Below are positions 22,390 to 33,344 of a DNA stretch of 64,000 nt, in pieces. This DNA is from Macrosoma leucophasiata. Lineage: Eukaryota > Arthropoda > Insecta > Lepidoptera > Hedylidae. The DNA lies in assembly GCA_036365455.1 (NCBI GenBank), contig JAWQUS010000020.1, positions 9,397,001-9,461,000 of the forward strand. Direction: 5' to 3'. The notes under the pieces are model-generated. The model worked only from the letters and a program-made list of their open reading frames with translations, was not told where the DNA came from and ran no database searches. A program made the translations under genes and the position numbers. Numbering within the stretch: position 1 is the stretch's first letter; the number at the start of each line of letters is the position of its first letter.

Positions 22390-22669
22390 CATTTACGTAC
22401 AATCAATTTACTTCCTGTGTTATTCTAAATACTATTTAATATACTTCTTAGAGGTAAAAAACAATTTACTGGCAATTTTAGGCCGAGTAGTTTCGAAAAT
22501 GAGGGAGAAGTGATCAACATTTGTCTATTTTATAATAACTTTTTTTACAAAACTTTTATGTGAATTTTAAAATATTTTTAATTTTCAATGAGTAAATCCA
22601 GATATGCTGCAAACCTGATTTTTACCGCATATTTATACTTAATCTACAGAATATACATCCACTAGGTTG
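22390..22669. other. No feature seen
   Basis: AT-rich, no ORF or repeat match. Confidence 0.5.
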
Positions 22670-22820
22670 CCTATCAAAATTTGGAGAAAGGCCTCCCCCA
22701 AAGCTTACCACAACGAAAGGTCCTGGGCCGCCCTCATCCAGCGATTGCCCGCAACCTTCACTAGGTCATCGGTCCACCTCGTGGGAGGCCTGCTTACGCT
22801 TCGTCTTCCGGTACGTAACA
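22670..22820 (-). mobile_element. RTE C-terminal fragment
   Basis: On the minus strand 'gaagacgaagcgtaagcagg', 'aggtggaccgatgacctagt' and 'tgggggaggcctttctcc' match the RTE end sequences at 21773-21962 and 49690-50105. Broken frame. Confidence 0.75.
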
Positions 22821-23465
22821 GGTTACTAAAAGCTTCCGGAAAAGTGACCAACCAAAAGCCAAGCAAATCTGTGACCAAGCGTCAATGGAGTAAGTTAGTA
22901 TGAATATTTTACTTATAAAAAAAGATAATAATGGACAGATTAACGAAGACTGCCGAGGTGGTTATAATGATAGTTGTATTAGCCTTGCTTCGTTTCTTTA
23001 TACGCGATGCCACAGAACTAGGTGACTAAATACTGTCCTGACTGTAGTGTTCATACTGGAGTACCAAGACGCCGACAGTTTCAGTAGAAACATGTTCCAC
23101 AACTCTCGTAACAAGTTACTTAAAGATAAGCTTCCTGATAAAGTGACCAATCTGAAGCCAAGCGAACTAGTGATGAAGCACTGATAGGATTAGTTTTTAT
23201 ATAACGAAAATGGCAAACGAGCATTCACTTCATATGATGACTGCACTTGACTGTAGCTTAAAGACATCTTCACAAAAACCAATGGTAAAAAATGCAGATG
23301 CGTTGCCACTCCTAAGATCTAAGTTGTTATGTGTCTGTGATAGATATTACGGGTTATATATATAGCTGAGGCGATTGTAAATTATCATTCTTGTAAATGC
23401 CTCACGTGCCAAACATAAAAATGGACAGATGAACGAAGGCTACTGGGGTGATTATAATGAGAGTC
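22815..23465 (+). repeat. Local duplication of about 290 bp, second unit interrupted
   Basis: Block 1, 'agtgaccaaccaaaagccaa' (about 22815-22900), recurs at 23108-23195 as 'agtgaccaatctgaagccaa', offset about 293. Block 2, 'aatggacagattaacgaaga' (22930-22973), recurs at 23420-23463, offset 490. The 197-base difference is accounted for by the family A insertion at about 23194-23353 plus its flank. Confidence 0.65.
23194..23353 (-). mobile_element. Family A copy, truncated
   Basis: 'atggcaaacgagcattcactt' to 'tctgtgatagatattacggg'. The T-run end is at 23194 and the ACTGGTGG half is missing. Confidence 0.7.
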
Positions 23466-23927
23466 TCACCCACGGACACCCACCGTGTGACTGCGGGTGT
23501 CCATGAAAGTTTCTACTTCGATTAAAAAGGTGTTTTCGTCTGTCCGAACAAATATAATAATCTGATTATCATCACTAACTGAGTTTAACATAGATTGGTT
23601 TGGATTGTTTGTATATAAATAGGCAAGTTTATTCCAAGGGAAGCGCTACAATTGTCACAATCTAGGTACACCTTATTGCAATTCAGGAGCCTAAACTACA
23701 GTTTTGTTTAATTTGTTAATTTTTTAAGTAATAGTGCGCGAGATGAGACAAGAAGCATTAGAATTAGATATGGCTTAGTTCAGGTGTGTTATTGAATGAC
23801 AAGCAGAGTCATATAGGTAGTTTTTCACAAGCCTATTGACATTCTGTAAATCATACCTACATTGTGGTTTAAAAGTTGGGAGCTAGTTTTTATTATTGTT
23901 CCATTGTTTGCCATTAAAGCTGAAAGA
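23466..23927. other. No feature seen
   Basis: AT-rich. 'ggacacccaccgtgtgactgc' at 23476 is followed by 'gcgggtgtcc', a small hairpin. Confidence 0.4.
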
Positions 23928-23991
23928 TAAGGGGGGTATGCTATAATCGCCACGGTTATGTTGGGTTGGCGATCGCAGTGTCGGTAGATTC
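23928..23991 (-). repeat. Dispersed repeat E, fragment 3
   Basis: 'gggttggcgatcgcagtgtcg' is the complement of the core of fragment 1, and 'gctataatcgcc' is also shared. Confidence 0.6.
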
Positions 23992-24029
23992 ACAGCGAGA
24001 CACTGCTGTTCCTCCTTTTTTTTCCTAGG

Positions 24030-24370
24030 AGAAAATGCGTTACGCATACCCACCCTTGGAGAGAGGGGTGGGTTATGTGGGACTCCGGGAAAGGACATCC
24101 ACCACTATAGCACACACCCGCAACCCCGCCGGCGGCTGCTCGTTGCCGAGCCCGAGCCTTTCGGCTCCAACCACCACTCGTGGCGTGCGAAACACCTGCA
24201 TGTTAGCCAGCCCGGGACCTCTCCAGCCGTCTCCTCACTACAGCAGCGAGTGGCGGGCAGAGCCACGCCAAGCGCCGCTCCCTCGCTGGGCTCCTCTTAG
24301 CTCCGCCGGTGTGGCTCAATCCATCGACTACTAAGCCCCGCCACGACAAGGCGGAAACCCTCGGGGGACT
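24030..24370. repeat. GC-rich segment, probable transposon piece
   Basis: GC-rich DNA in strongly AT-rich surroundings. Both strands carry an ORF (plus 24035-24334; minus 23883-24098, partly overlapping), rich in Pro, Ser, Arg and Thr, which GC-rich sequence yields by composition alone. 'acaaggcggaaaccctcggg' at the end looks like part of a LINE untranslated region I have seen in Lepidoptera, but the class is uncertain. No domain recognised. Confidence 0.35.
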
Positions 24371-24760
24371 GTTCTTCCTGCGTTAAGTATTACATTTACT
24401 ACCCCCGTATCAAAATGGGTGACTGAACTAAAGGAAGAATTCTCTTTAACTAGAGAGCGGTAGGCTCATCATGTCCCTACTTACGCCTTTAATTTATTCC
24501 ATTATCTACTTTTAATGGAGAGAAATTAACAGTATTTTCGCGTATTACCTTAGAGGAATAATCTATGCGTATTATCTACTATTAGAAGTGATTGTCTTTT
24601 AAACTTATTTTCAGTTGTCATTTGCATTTCAAATTTCAATCACACTAGCCCAGCTGCGGTTTGCGTGCACATACGAAACTATTTTTCATTATGTGTGTTT
24701 TTATTAGTATTCTATTTATTCTGTGGACGATATTCTTTTGTAATGATGTTGGTATACAAT
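24371..24760. other. No feature seen
   Basis: AT-rich, no supported element. Confidence 0.5.
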
Positions 24761-24873
24761 CATGCACATGGTAAGTGACAGCTGCAGCCTATAGACATGT
24801 TAACAAAAATCGGAGCTCAAAATGTAGGTTTGTTGCCACCCTTGAGTCCTAAGTCGTTTTGCCTCAGTTACAG
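24761..24873 (-). mobile_element. Family A fragment
   Basis: 'gacagctgcagcctatagac' to 'cttttgcctcagttacag'. Neither end is present. Confidence 0.65.
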
Positions 24874-25056
24874 ATCAAGTTTATGAACAGTGATCAAGGC
24901 TATGACGTTCAAAGGATTCTGATGAACTCCCAAATTCAACACAAGCAGCTAGTGGATCCTAGTGGCCATAATCTTAAGAGTTATAAACTAGGGGGGCTAT
25001 ATATAGTTATATATAGTATATAGTTTTTTAATTTACCAAAAAACTATTTCGTGTTT

Positions 25057-25241
25057 ATTTTTATGTCATGAAGTGGTAAACAAGCACACAGTTTATATTG
25101 ATGGTGAATAAGTGAATACATAAACATCTGTATAAAATCAGAGCTTTCAATTCAGGTACGTTGCCAGTCTTGAGGTCTACGTTTTTATACCCCTGTGCCG
25201 GAAGTTGCAGAGCCGTACATTACACAATAGCGCTGAACACT
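25057..25241 (-). mobile_element. Family A copy, truncated
   Basis: Starts 'ttttatgtcatgaagtggta' (the A-tail end reversed) and stops inside the unit at 'tagcgctgaacactg'. Confidence 0.7.
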
Positions 25242-25305
25242 GAAATAGATTGTAACCTACGGTGGTTCAAGCGCCCGCGAGGAAAACCCAGCAGAATTGA
25301 ATATA

Positions 25306-25478
25306 TTTTTTTTATGTAATGAAGATGGCGGACAAACATGCAATTCATATTGATGTCAAGTGATGATTGCACCCTATAGACACTTACATAAAGACCAGAG
25401 GTCAAAATGCAGATGCGTTGACACCCTTTGGACCTTAGCTGTTATGTCTCGTTCTCTCTGTTATTACGGGGCCATAAT
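25306..25478 (-). mobile_element. Family A copy, truncated
   Basis: T-run at 25306-25313, then 'atgtaatgaagatggcggac' and on to 'ttattacggggccataatgg'. It lies 65 bases after the preceding copy in the same orientation. The minus ORF 25220-25405 is antisense to both copies. Confidence 0.75.
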
Positions 25479-26118
25479 GGGGCCTTCTATTAATTGATTC
25501 CTCTAATATCTTTCAATTGAATAATAAAAGTGCCCACCGATAGTTCCTTAAAAATTTATGACTGAAATAATTTCTTCAGTATTCACTTACCATCACCATA
25601 AACTCTGTGTTCGTTTCCAACTCATGATTCAAAAAGGCTATTACACCACTTCTGGATATGGCTTTAAATGAGAATATGCTATCTTATACTTGTATGCGTG
25701 GAGGTTCACAGATATTGACTATCAAGTTATTATTTACGACAATGACTACAGGCGTCGCTTCTCAGTGTGAAATGTGATATATTTTCGTTTTAACCAGTCC
25801 CAGGAAGGTTGACATTTCACGAAGTTGCACTATGCTTATTTACATTATTACATTTTAAGTTTATGGTACTGTAATATGCCATCAAAATGCTAAGTAGACA
25901 GTTCTATTATGATTCTCGTAGAACATTGGTTGAATAATAAAATAACTTGTAATAGATTGGATTTATGATGAAATGAATTGACGACGAAGTGATTTTTGAA
26001 GAGTTACATTAAAGCTTTATTGCTTCGAAAAGAACATGAGAAGATGTCGGGACGTGACGACATCATCGCACAATGGCGGTAAAACTATTCCAGTAGTAGG
26101 CAAATATAATAACGTGGG
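25479..26118. other. No feature seen
   Basis: AT-rich up to about 26035. From there a 101-codon plus ORF (26036-26341) opens, but it overlaps repeat E and is likely a repeat-derived frame. Confidence 0.4.
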
Positions 26119-26180
26119 CTGGGCAGCTGCGTCTCGCGATAAAACTACCGCCACCGCGAACGCCAATCCCCCTCCCATGC
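26119..26180 (+). repeat. Dispersed repeat E, fragment 4
   Basis: 'gataaaactaccgccaccgc' and 'aacgccaatccccc' match fragment 1 at 98-170. The neighbourhood 26036-26340 may belong to the same unclassified element. A scrap of family A ('gcaacgcgtctgcattttg', 26293-26311) follows. Confidence 0.6.
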
Positions 26181-26344
26181 ATGGAGATTTTGGCTGGAGT
26201 GATGACTATGATGAAGCTTCAAGTAGCTTCGGTAGTTTGTTCCAATGGCCACCGTGTCCCCCGGCTATATGGTCCGGTAAATTAATTTCATGGCAACGCG
26301 TCTGCATTTTGTCAGTTTTTGTGTCTGGGATAGAGATATAAGTC

Positions 26345-27224
26345 TTATAAGTTATCGCTTTAGTAAAATCTAAGTGGTTATACTATTTACCGAAAAGATC
26401 GTTACGATCGATTGATTATCGATTCATATGGACTCCTCCATATTTATCAGAATGGCGATAATAATTTATAATTCTTTGAAATCAGTACTGCTATCTTATA
26501 TCCATAGATACCTGAAAAGCTTGCTTATTTGCCGCTCATTGAAAAGATGTTCGATGTTATTTTATTGCTGTGATAGTAATAATGGAGATTAAAGTAATGT
26601 AAAATAAACTCTTTTCTTAATTATTCATCTCCATCTGAATATTTGTAATTCAGGAAACGTGCTTAAGGTTCACTAGATAATATTTAAAAGCTTCTTTACC
26701 GTGTACCTCCTTTTTTCATTTTTCTATTGTACAAATCATCGATATAATAATATAATTATATTCGTATGTAAGAAAACGCAAAAAAAATAACCAGTAGGTA
26801 TACCAAAAAAAATTATCTCTAAAAACAACAATAAAAAAAATACTTATAATTCTGTAAATGTAATATAGAAACAGAAATCGTATTATTTTATTAGCACAAT
26901 TATTTCATGAATACACGATATTACAGCAAATATTTTTGTGAAGCTCTCATCTGGGACCAATATCAGCAGGTCGATGACCTCCTAAACCGCTACGTCCAAC
27001 GAGGTATCGTAGCAGATATTACATTAAGCTCCGAATAGCTGCTATATTTATATTATACTGGGTTTTCCTCGTGAATTCGTAAGAATATTTTTATTTTTGG
27101 TAACAAAAATAATATCCTATTCTTACATTCCGTCTGAACCTCAACGTCAGTTTCCAAAAAAAATTATTTGCAGCTGCTAATATTGTGAACGAGTGAGAAA
27201 TTAGAAATGGACTAGGTCTTTAAC
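26345..27224. other. No feature seen
   Basis: AT-rich with several short A- and T-runs. Confidence 0.5.
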
Positions 27225-27312
27225 AACAGTAAGGGACCAGTGGCGACGCATATTGAAGCGAGTCACAACATCGTAACGACCACGTTCTTAGTGTTACGAC
27301 TAAAAAGAAGAA
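27225..27312 (+). mobile_element. RTE 3'-terminal fragment
   Basis: 'gggaccagtggcgacgcata', 'ttgaagcgagtcacaaca' and 'ttacgactaaaaagaagaag' follow the terminal coding pattern seen in RTE-like LINEs. The last part resembles 16100-16120 of the large RTE copy. Confidence 0.55.
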
Positions 27313-27355
27313 GAGATATTTAACTTTCCAATCACTATTTGGCGGCAGTTAGATT

Positions 27356-27908
27356 ATAGTAGGGGAGCCCAGGATGCTATTTTTGGATTTACTCGAGCGC
27401 GTCAGATAAAGATATGGGAGATTCCTTGAACCCCGCTGGTTATCTCCACTAAATCTAAGGTTCGTATATAAAGACGCGGCCGAAGAATAGTCTTAAAAAA
27501 AATTATAAATGTCGCTACGATCTTACTCATCTTCCGAATTGTCTGAATTTTGGATAGGAGCATTGTTTGGCCACATTTTAAACCCTCATAGAATATCTGA
27601 CACGCTCTTGACACAAGACGTTGATGCCGCGTCCTCTTCAAAAACATTTGATTCGTTCAAAAATGAAGGTGAAAAATTACTCAAGAATGTCAGATACTCA
27701 GAGAGGATCTAAAGTGAATCAAAGCTCCCATCCAAAATTCTGACAATTTGGATGCGAGGCAAGCTCGTGGCGGAAGCCCTAAGGGTTCGGCCTTTTATGG
27801 AAATCTTAGATTTGGTGGAGGTACTGAATTGGGTGCAAAGTATCTCCTATAACTTAATCTGACGCGCTGGAGTAAATTCAAAAATCCCCTCTTGGGCTCC
27901 CATACTAT
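27356..27908. mobile_element. TIR element of 553 bp with about 90-100 bp inverted ends
   Basis: The left end ATAGTAGGGGAGCCCAGG pairs with the right end CTTGGGCTCCCATACTAT. Pairing continues inward through 'gatttactcgagcgcgtcag' against 'ctgacgcgctggagtaaatt', 'atatgggaga' against 'tctcctata', and 'tccactaaatctaag' against 'cttagatttggtgga' (about 27430-27444 and 27805-27819). Diverged but unmistakable. A 67-codon ORF (27509-27712, plus) lies in the unpaired centre and has no recognised domain. The target duplication is unclear. Confidence 0.7.
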
Positions 27909-27983
27909 TAGGTAGTACAGTGCCCTACGTCGCCTTCGAGCTCAGACACTGTAACTCTCAGTCCCACCCGTCGTTGGTCTATG

Positions 27984-28286
27984 TTGGTGGTAGAGTTCAG
28001 TGTCGTCATGTGGTCGAGTAGGCCACCGCTTTACCTATCTACCGTCAAATGGTAATTTTATCCTTCCTACTCAGGGCTATCGTGTTCCGATTTTGATAGT
28101 AATGTAACTTTCTGAGGCTTGGGTTGTTTAAACTCTAAACAACGTAAGCCTCAGAAGTCGCATCACATTTTTATTTTTTATTTTACGGAAGTGGCAAACA
28201 GGCATGAAGTTCACATTGATGTTAAGTGATGACTGCAGCCTATAGACACAAAGACCGAGGTCAAAATGCAGATGCGTTACCACTGT
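27984..28286. mobile_element. Two family A pieces facing each other
   Basis: 27984-28110 is a diverged plus-strand head ('ttggtggtagagttcagtgt'). 28170-28286 is a minus-strand tail half ('ggaagtggcaaacaggcatg'). Between them a hairpin, 28111-28130 against 28136-28155 (18 of 20 matching, starting TCTGAGGCTT), marks the junction. Confidence 0.65.
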
Positions 28287-28391
28287 ACATATTCTTTACT
28301 AGCTATCCCGGCAAACTTCGTATTGCCTCACAGTGAAATAATGTGTCAAAGGTTTGATGTATACGGACTATTTGTATGCAAAAAAGTCGTA

Positions 28392-29112
28392 CGGTCTAAT
28401 TCATAAAAAACGCTTAAAAAAGGTTTATAGCATTCATTAGTTAAAATGCTCTATAAGCCTATCAAACGTTCTGTAAAATTGTTTATTCATAAACGTTCTA
28501 TAAACCTTCCATAGTTAAAATTCTGCTAATAGACAAAATGTTGCCAGTGCAAGGAATTCAGTTGACAGATGGATCCAACAAGAGATCAAACACGACAAAT
28601 TGTCTATAAATTACGTGTGAAAATGACCTTATTTCGAATAAAAGGAAAAAATCAACGTCAAAGGTGACATAAAGTCATATCAAGTCATTCCTAGCTTCGT
28701 TCCATTAATCGACTGCAACGACCGCGACCAAGACCGCTGAAATTGTCGTTTTGGTGAAAGCACAAAATATTGGTGGATCGGAGTGGATGCAATGCGGTCG
28801 GGAACAGTGACGTTATTTAAGACGTCAAACGACCGCTCGCGACGACCACGGGCCTCAGGTGGAACAATACAAAAGGCGTTACGCTCATTGTGGTCGATTT
28901 ATGGAACGCGCCCAATGTCAATTTCAACAATCAGCTGTTGAATGTCGGTCATCTTTCGTCCTTATAACACTGTTATAGTAGGGTTCTGGCCTCTATAACT
29001 TCATAGTGGGTTTATAGAGTGCTGTACCGCTAAAATGCTATTATGAATAACGTTTTTTATAGCATACTATAGCGAGCTCTTAGAGGTGTTATAACTTTTA
29101 TGAATAAGAACG
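28392..29112 (+). mobile_element. TIR element, 721 bp, copy 1
   Basis: Begins CGGTCTAATTCATAA and ends TTATGAATAAGAACG. The same element lies in inverted orientation at 54202-54947. Both copies share the inner blocks 'ccagtgcaaggaattcagt', 'accgcgaccaagaccgctga' and 'ttatagtagggttctggcc', among others. It carries no transposase frame. TA flanks this copy, while copy 2 has perfect TAA flanks. Confidence 0.85.
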
Positions 29113-29465
29113 TATGTGTTTACACAAAATTGATTGACTAACACAGCTCATCTTTACTACATTAGGTACATTTTATCCATTACTTAGGTTTTTTTTAAAA
29201 TATTAGCGTAAGTACCGTATACAGCTAAGATAAACAGTAACAATTTAGTAACAGCATCAAATCAAAGTAATAAAACAAAATTTGTATGACAAACATCTTC
29301 TATCTTTCTACTTCAATAAAATAACTCAAACAGATACCAATCGATTATTAAATTTTATATCTAACACAATAAAAACTATAAAATTTCATATGATCAATAT
29401 ACCGTTCGCAACAAAAATCTAACCCATTCGGTGTTAGATGTATTTTAAAATGGCTCATAAAAGAA

Positions 29466-29475
29466 TATAAAAGGG
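29466..29475 (+). promoter_or_regulatory. TATA-box-like TATAAAAGGG before the tandem array
   Basis: A strong TATA consensus 38 bases before the ATG (29504) of a 97-codon ORF that reads into the first array unit. A good initiator at the expected spacing is not obvious, so the assignment is weak. Confidence 0.25.
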
Positions 29476-29600
29476 TGACATTGATACACCCTGCTGTTTC
29501 TTTATGCTTAGTGTTATTGGACCGAAATGGGTTTCGTCTGAATCAGGACAGGACAGGCGTACCATTGTAAGGCAAATGATAATGGTTATAGCAAGACACC

Positions 29601-30790
29601 ATGTTGCGCTTGTAAATCATGGAGACGCTAAATGGAAGGGTGGATGTCGCATTAGTGACCTGATGAGATCACAAATGTTTGTGAACATTCGATCCTGTAT
29701 TGTCACACATGATTTGATCCGATTAGTTCAGGCGCGTGCTATGTTTCATGGAAATGGCAAACTATTGTTGACTATATCCGTATACAGTCAACAATAGTCT
29801 ACATTGATGTTGAGGGAATAGCTACTGCAGTCAAATCTTATTGCATTATTGTCTCCTTTGGGTATTGTAGTTAAATAATGAGTCCACCAGTAACATTTTA
29901 ATTGAAAATTTTGCCAAGACGAGACCTATAGCTGTAACTGATTAAAAATATGAAATCTCATGCGAAGCCATGTTGCGCTTGTAAATCATGGAGACGCTAA
30001 ATGGAAGGGTGGATGTCGCATTAGTGACCTGATTAGGTCACAAATGTTTGTGAACATTCGATCCTGTATTGTCACACATGATTTGATCCGATTAGTTCAG
30101 GCGCGTGCTGTTCCATGGAAATGGCAAATACGGATACAGTCAACAATAGACTCATTGATGTTGAGGGAATAGCTACTGAAGTCAAAATTTATTGCATTAT
30201 TGTCTCGTTTGGGTATTGAAGTGAAATTATAATCTTACCAATAAAATTTTCATGTAAAATGTATCCAAGACGAGAGAGACCATATTATGGTTATAACTAA
30301 CAAAAAATACCAAATCTCATGAATGTAAAGCCAAGTTTCTAACTATATTTTCTCACAGGTAAGTTAAAAGTGTTCACTTTCCATCAATCGTGGATGTCGC
30401 ATTAGTGACCTTATGGTATCACAAATGTTTGTGAACATTCGATCCTGTATTGTCACACATGATTTGATCCGATTAGTTCAGGCGCGTGCTACGTTTCATG
30501 AAAATGGCAAACAAGGATACAGTCTACAATAATGTTGAGTGAATATCTATCTACTGCAGTCAAAATTGTAGAATGATTGTCTCGTTTATAATTCCACCAA
30601 TATCATTTTCATGTAAAATGGCTGTAACACGAAGTAATTTATACCTAAGTGTATGGCTGTAACTGACAAAAAATATCAAATCTCATACAAAGCCAAGTTT
30701 ATAACTCCATACTTATAATCTACCTGTTAGAGATCACAAACAGATTATTAGAATTCACTTTCCATCAATATAAACGCATTGATGATGAAT
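29601..30790 (+). repeat. Three-unit tandem array, 369-381 bp period, conserved core
   Basis: Unit cores start at 29641, 30010 and 30391. Bases 29669-29740, 30038-30109 and 30419-30490 (72 bp, starting TCACAAATGTTTGTGA) are identical in all three. The 28 bases before differ only at a few clustered sites, while the rest of each unit has drifted with many substitutions and indels. The core stays open in one frame in every unit (short ORFs 29504-29797 and 29960-30172). The part after the core resembles the A-tail half of family A ('atggaaatggcaaac', 'cattgatgttgaggga', 'ctactgcagtc'). In unit 1 an extra perfect 13-bp inverted repeat lies at 29761-29773 and 29786-29798. Confidence 0.85.
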
Positions 30791-31298
30791 GAATACTGTA
30801 GGCAAAAGGTACATTGCAGGACAAAATCCTTTGTCAAAAATGCCCCATTGCATCATATGCCCATTTTCGTATAAACATAAATATCAGTGAAAAAGCAATT
30901 GTATTTATAAACCGCAAACAAACTTAAATCCCACCGAACAAAACTGAACCAGCATTTATGAATACTACAAAAGTATTGACGTTTACGATTTCGGTAAATG
31001 TTGAACCAATTGACCGACGCATGTTATTCCAATAATATTGTTATAGTTTAAATAGTTAAGAGCGTATGTCGCCCACAGGTCACTGCGGTTAACCGATGCG
31101 GGCCGATGGTATGTGTAATGTCGTATATGAGATGTTATGCATGGCTGTAGGGTATAATACAGTAAAGTTATACAGGCAGGTCAGGCTGTACTGCAGGACA
31201 ATACATATTGGCATATCTGTGAGAGGTAGGAAGCATGTTGGGTGGTCATGACGTAATAAGGACCACAGTTTAAAAATAAAGCGAACGTAGACGAATCG
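30791..31298. other. No feature seen
   Basis: Unique-looking AT-rich DNA. Confidence 0.5.
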
Positions 31299-31352
31299 AG
31301 GGTGTTTGCATGTATGCTTGTATGCTCTGCCTACCCCTTTGGGGATTACAGG
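31299..31352 (+). repeat. SINE-1 tail fragment
   Basis: 'gtgtttgcatgtatgcttg' and 'ctctgcctacccctttgggg' to 'attacaggagttacgac' match the 3' end of SINE-1 (53480-53543). Confidence 0.7.
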
Positions 31353-32356
31353 AGTTACGACATAGAATTATAGATTTCATATGTATAGGAGTTAAATCGC
31401 AAAATACAGTGACAAAAACAAAAGTTCATTGTAAATATTCATATATTATTAAATTTCCTAGAATAAGCTATTTGTAATAAATATTTGTGATTTGCTAGCA
31501 CATAATCCTACTTGTTACCTCAAAAGATGACAAACTTGTTTTAAAACAGTTCAAAAGTAAATAAAAGTTTAGTCCCAACTACTATTATAAAATTCATAGT
31601 TGAACATGAATGTAGGAGAAATTATAAATCTGAATGGTATAAAACTGAGCAAGAAGTTTAGTAGAGAAAGGAAATTTAACTTGTCACGCTAAAAACTTTG
31701 TAAGTTCATGACAGGTCTATTGAAGTTAATTTCCTTCAGGCGTCTCAATTCTAATAGTAGTTGTAAAATCGAATATAAGTTTTGCCTCTACTTTAGAAGA
31801 TAAACTACAGTATTTATGAGTTCGTGGTAGAGCTTCAGTAGTGGAACTAGAACTTACTGTCATTGGAATCGTTGAAATAGCAGAGTGGCTAAATGCACAA
31901 CCCTGGTGTTTTTCCGTTGGATGGTAGCAAATAGCTGTGTAACAACAAAGGCATAGTTTAGGTTATTGCCTTTATAAAGCAATGACAACAAGTATGGTTT
32001 ACACATAACATTATAATTATTTTATACACAATCTCGAAATCTCAGCACAAATTTCGATCTTCGCTTTCACTGAGATTTTCCTCAAGAACCGGATTAGTAT
32101 TAACACAGTTTACGATCAAACCGATATTAATTTGGATTTATATTGGTCCATTAGCAAATATCTATTATTACCAGTATTTATGGGCACGTATAATAGGATT
32201 TGAAATTATAACATAATTGCGATTAGATTGATGCTACAATTAATTTGTCTATATAATTGACATGTTAAGTGCTACTCAAGCCAACGTTTAACGTTCTTCG
32301 CGATAGTTAAAATCATGAATTAAGCCATTAAGTAAATTAAAAAAGTAATTTCATGT
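31353..32356. other. Mostly featureless; one doubtful family A relic
   Basis: 'gtggtagagcttcagtagtgg' (31826) could be a highly decayed family A head. Nothing else is supported. Confidence 0.4.
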
Positions 32357-32615
32357 GTGTTAGTATGGCCCCCTAATAACTATCACAGAGACAAAAACTA
32401 AGGTTTGAAGGGTGGCAACGCATCTGCATTTTGACCTCTGGTTTTGGGTAGATGTATAGACATCTACTCAAAAACCAGAGGTCAAAATGCAGATGCATTG
32501 CAACTCTGAGACCTAAGTTGTTATGTCTCTATGATATTTATTACAAGGCCATACATTACCATCTAACCGGAACACGATAGTGGTGAACACTAACATTTGG
32601 CGTCAGATAATTTAA
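32357..32615. mobile_element. Head-joined pair of family A fragments forming a palindrome
   Basis: A plus fragment (32357-32456) and a minus fragment (32459-32615) meet at 'gtagatgt-atag-acatctac'. Arms 32415-32455 and 32460-32501 pair almost perfectly over about 41 bases. Both belong to the sub-type with 'taacaacttaggtct' as in 34999-35274. Confidence 0.8.
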
Positions 32616-32753
32616 ATAATTCGATGGTGCCTATACCCTCGAAAAATTCGCCTAAAAAGCTAGAGCGACAAACGCTTTAAACTTAAACTATTGACGCGAA
32701 TTAAAATTACTTACAAAATATTTTTCATCTACCCAAAACCGGTAGAGTAAACT

Positions 32754-33233
32754 ACTGGTGGTAGAACTCCAGTGACGGAGCTCACGGACGTAGGCACCAC
32801 CGCATTACCTAATATACTTGCCGCTAAATAGTAGTGTTCAGCACTATCGTGTTCCGGTCAGGTGGAGGCCCTGTAATTTCCGGCACAGAGGCATAACACC
32901 TTAGGCTTCAGGAGTGGTAACGCATCTGCATTTTGATCTCCGTCTTTGTGTGAGTGCCTATAGGCTGCAGTCATCACTTAACATCAATGTGAACTGCGTG
33001 CTTGCACACACACACGTAACATAAAAAAAACCAAAGGTCAAAATGCAGATGCTTTGCCACTCTTCACACCTTAGTTGTTATGTCACAATGAGTATGTCAT
33101 ATTACAGGGCCATACATTACCATCTAACCGGAACACGATAGTGCTGAACACTATTATTTGGAGGCAGATAGACCAGGTAATGTAGGGGTGCCTTTGTCCT
33201 CGAGCTTCTTAACTGGAACTCTACCAACCAGAA
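32754..33233. mobile_element. Tail-to-tail pair of family A copies
   Basis: 32754-33030 is a nearly complete plus copy ending in an A-run. It is followed at once by a minus fragment (33031-33231) that starts inside the unit at 'ccaaaggtcaaaatgcagat' and ends 'ggaactctaccaaccag'. Confidence 0.85.
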
Positions 33234-33344
33234 TGCTGTTTGCTATTGAGTGAACTTATAGTAGATATGTTACTACTGATTGATTTAGTACCGCAATAAA
33301 AAATCAAACAACGCAACAGTTAATAAAAATTATAATAATTATAA

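Noticed and set aside
24035..24334. 99-codon Pro/Ser/Arg-rich ORF
   Set aside because: GC-rich DNA yields long open frames by composition. There is no domain and no start context, and it is probably transposon-derived.
29601..30790. CRISPR-like array
   Set aside because: Period of about 370 bp, only three units, eukaryotic context. No short repeat-spacer structure.
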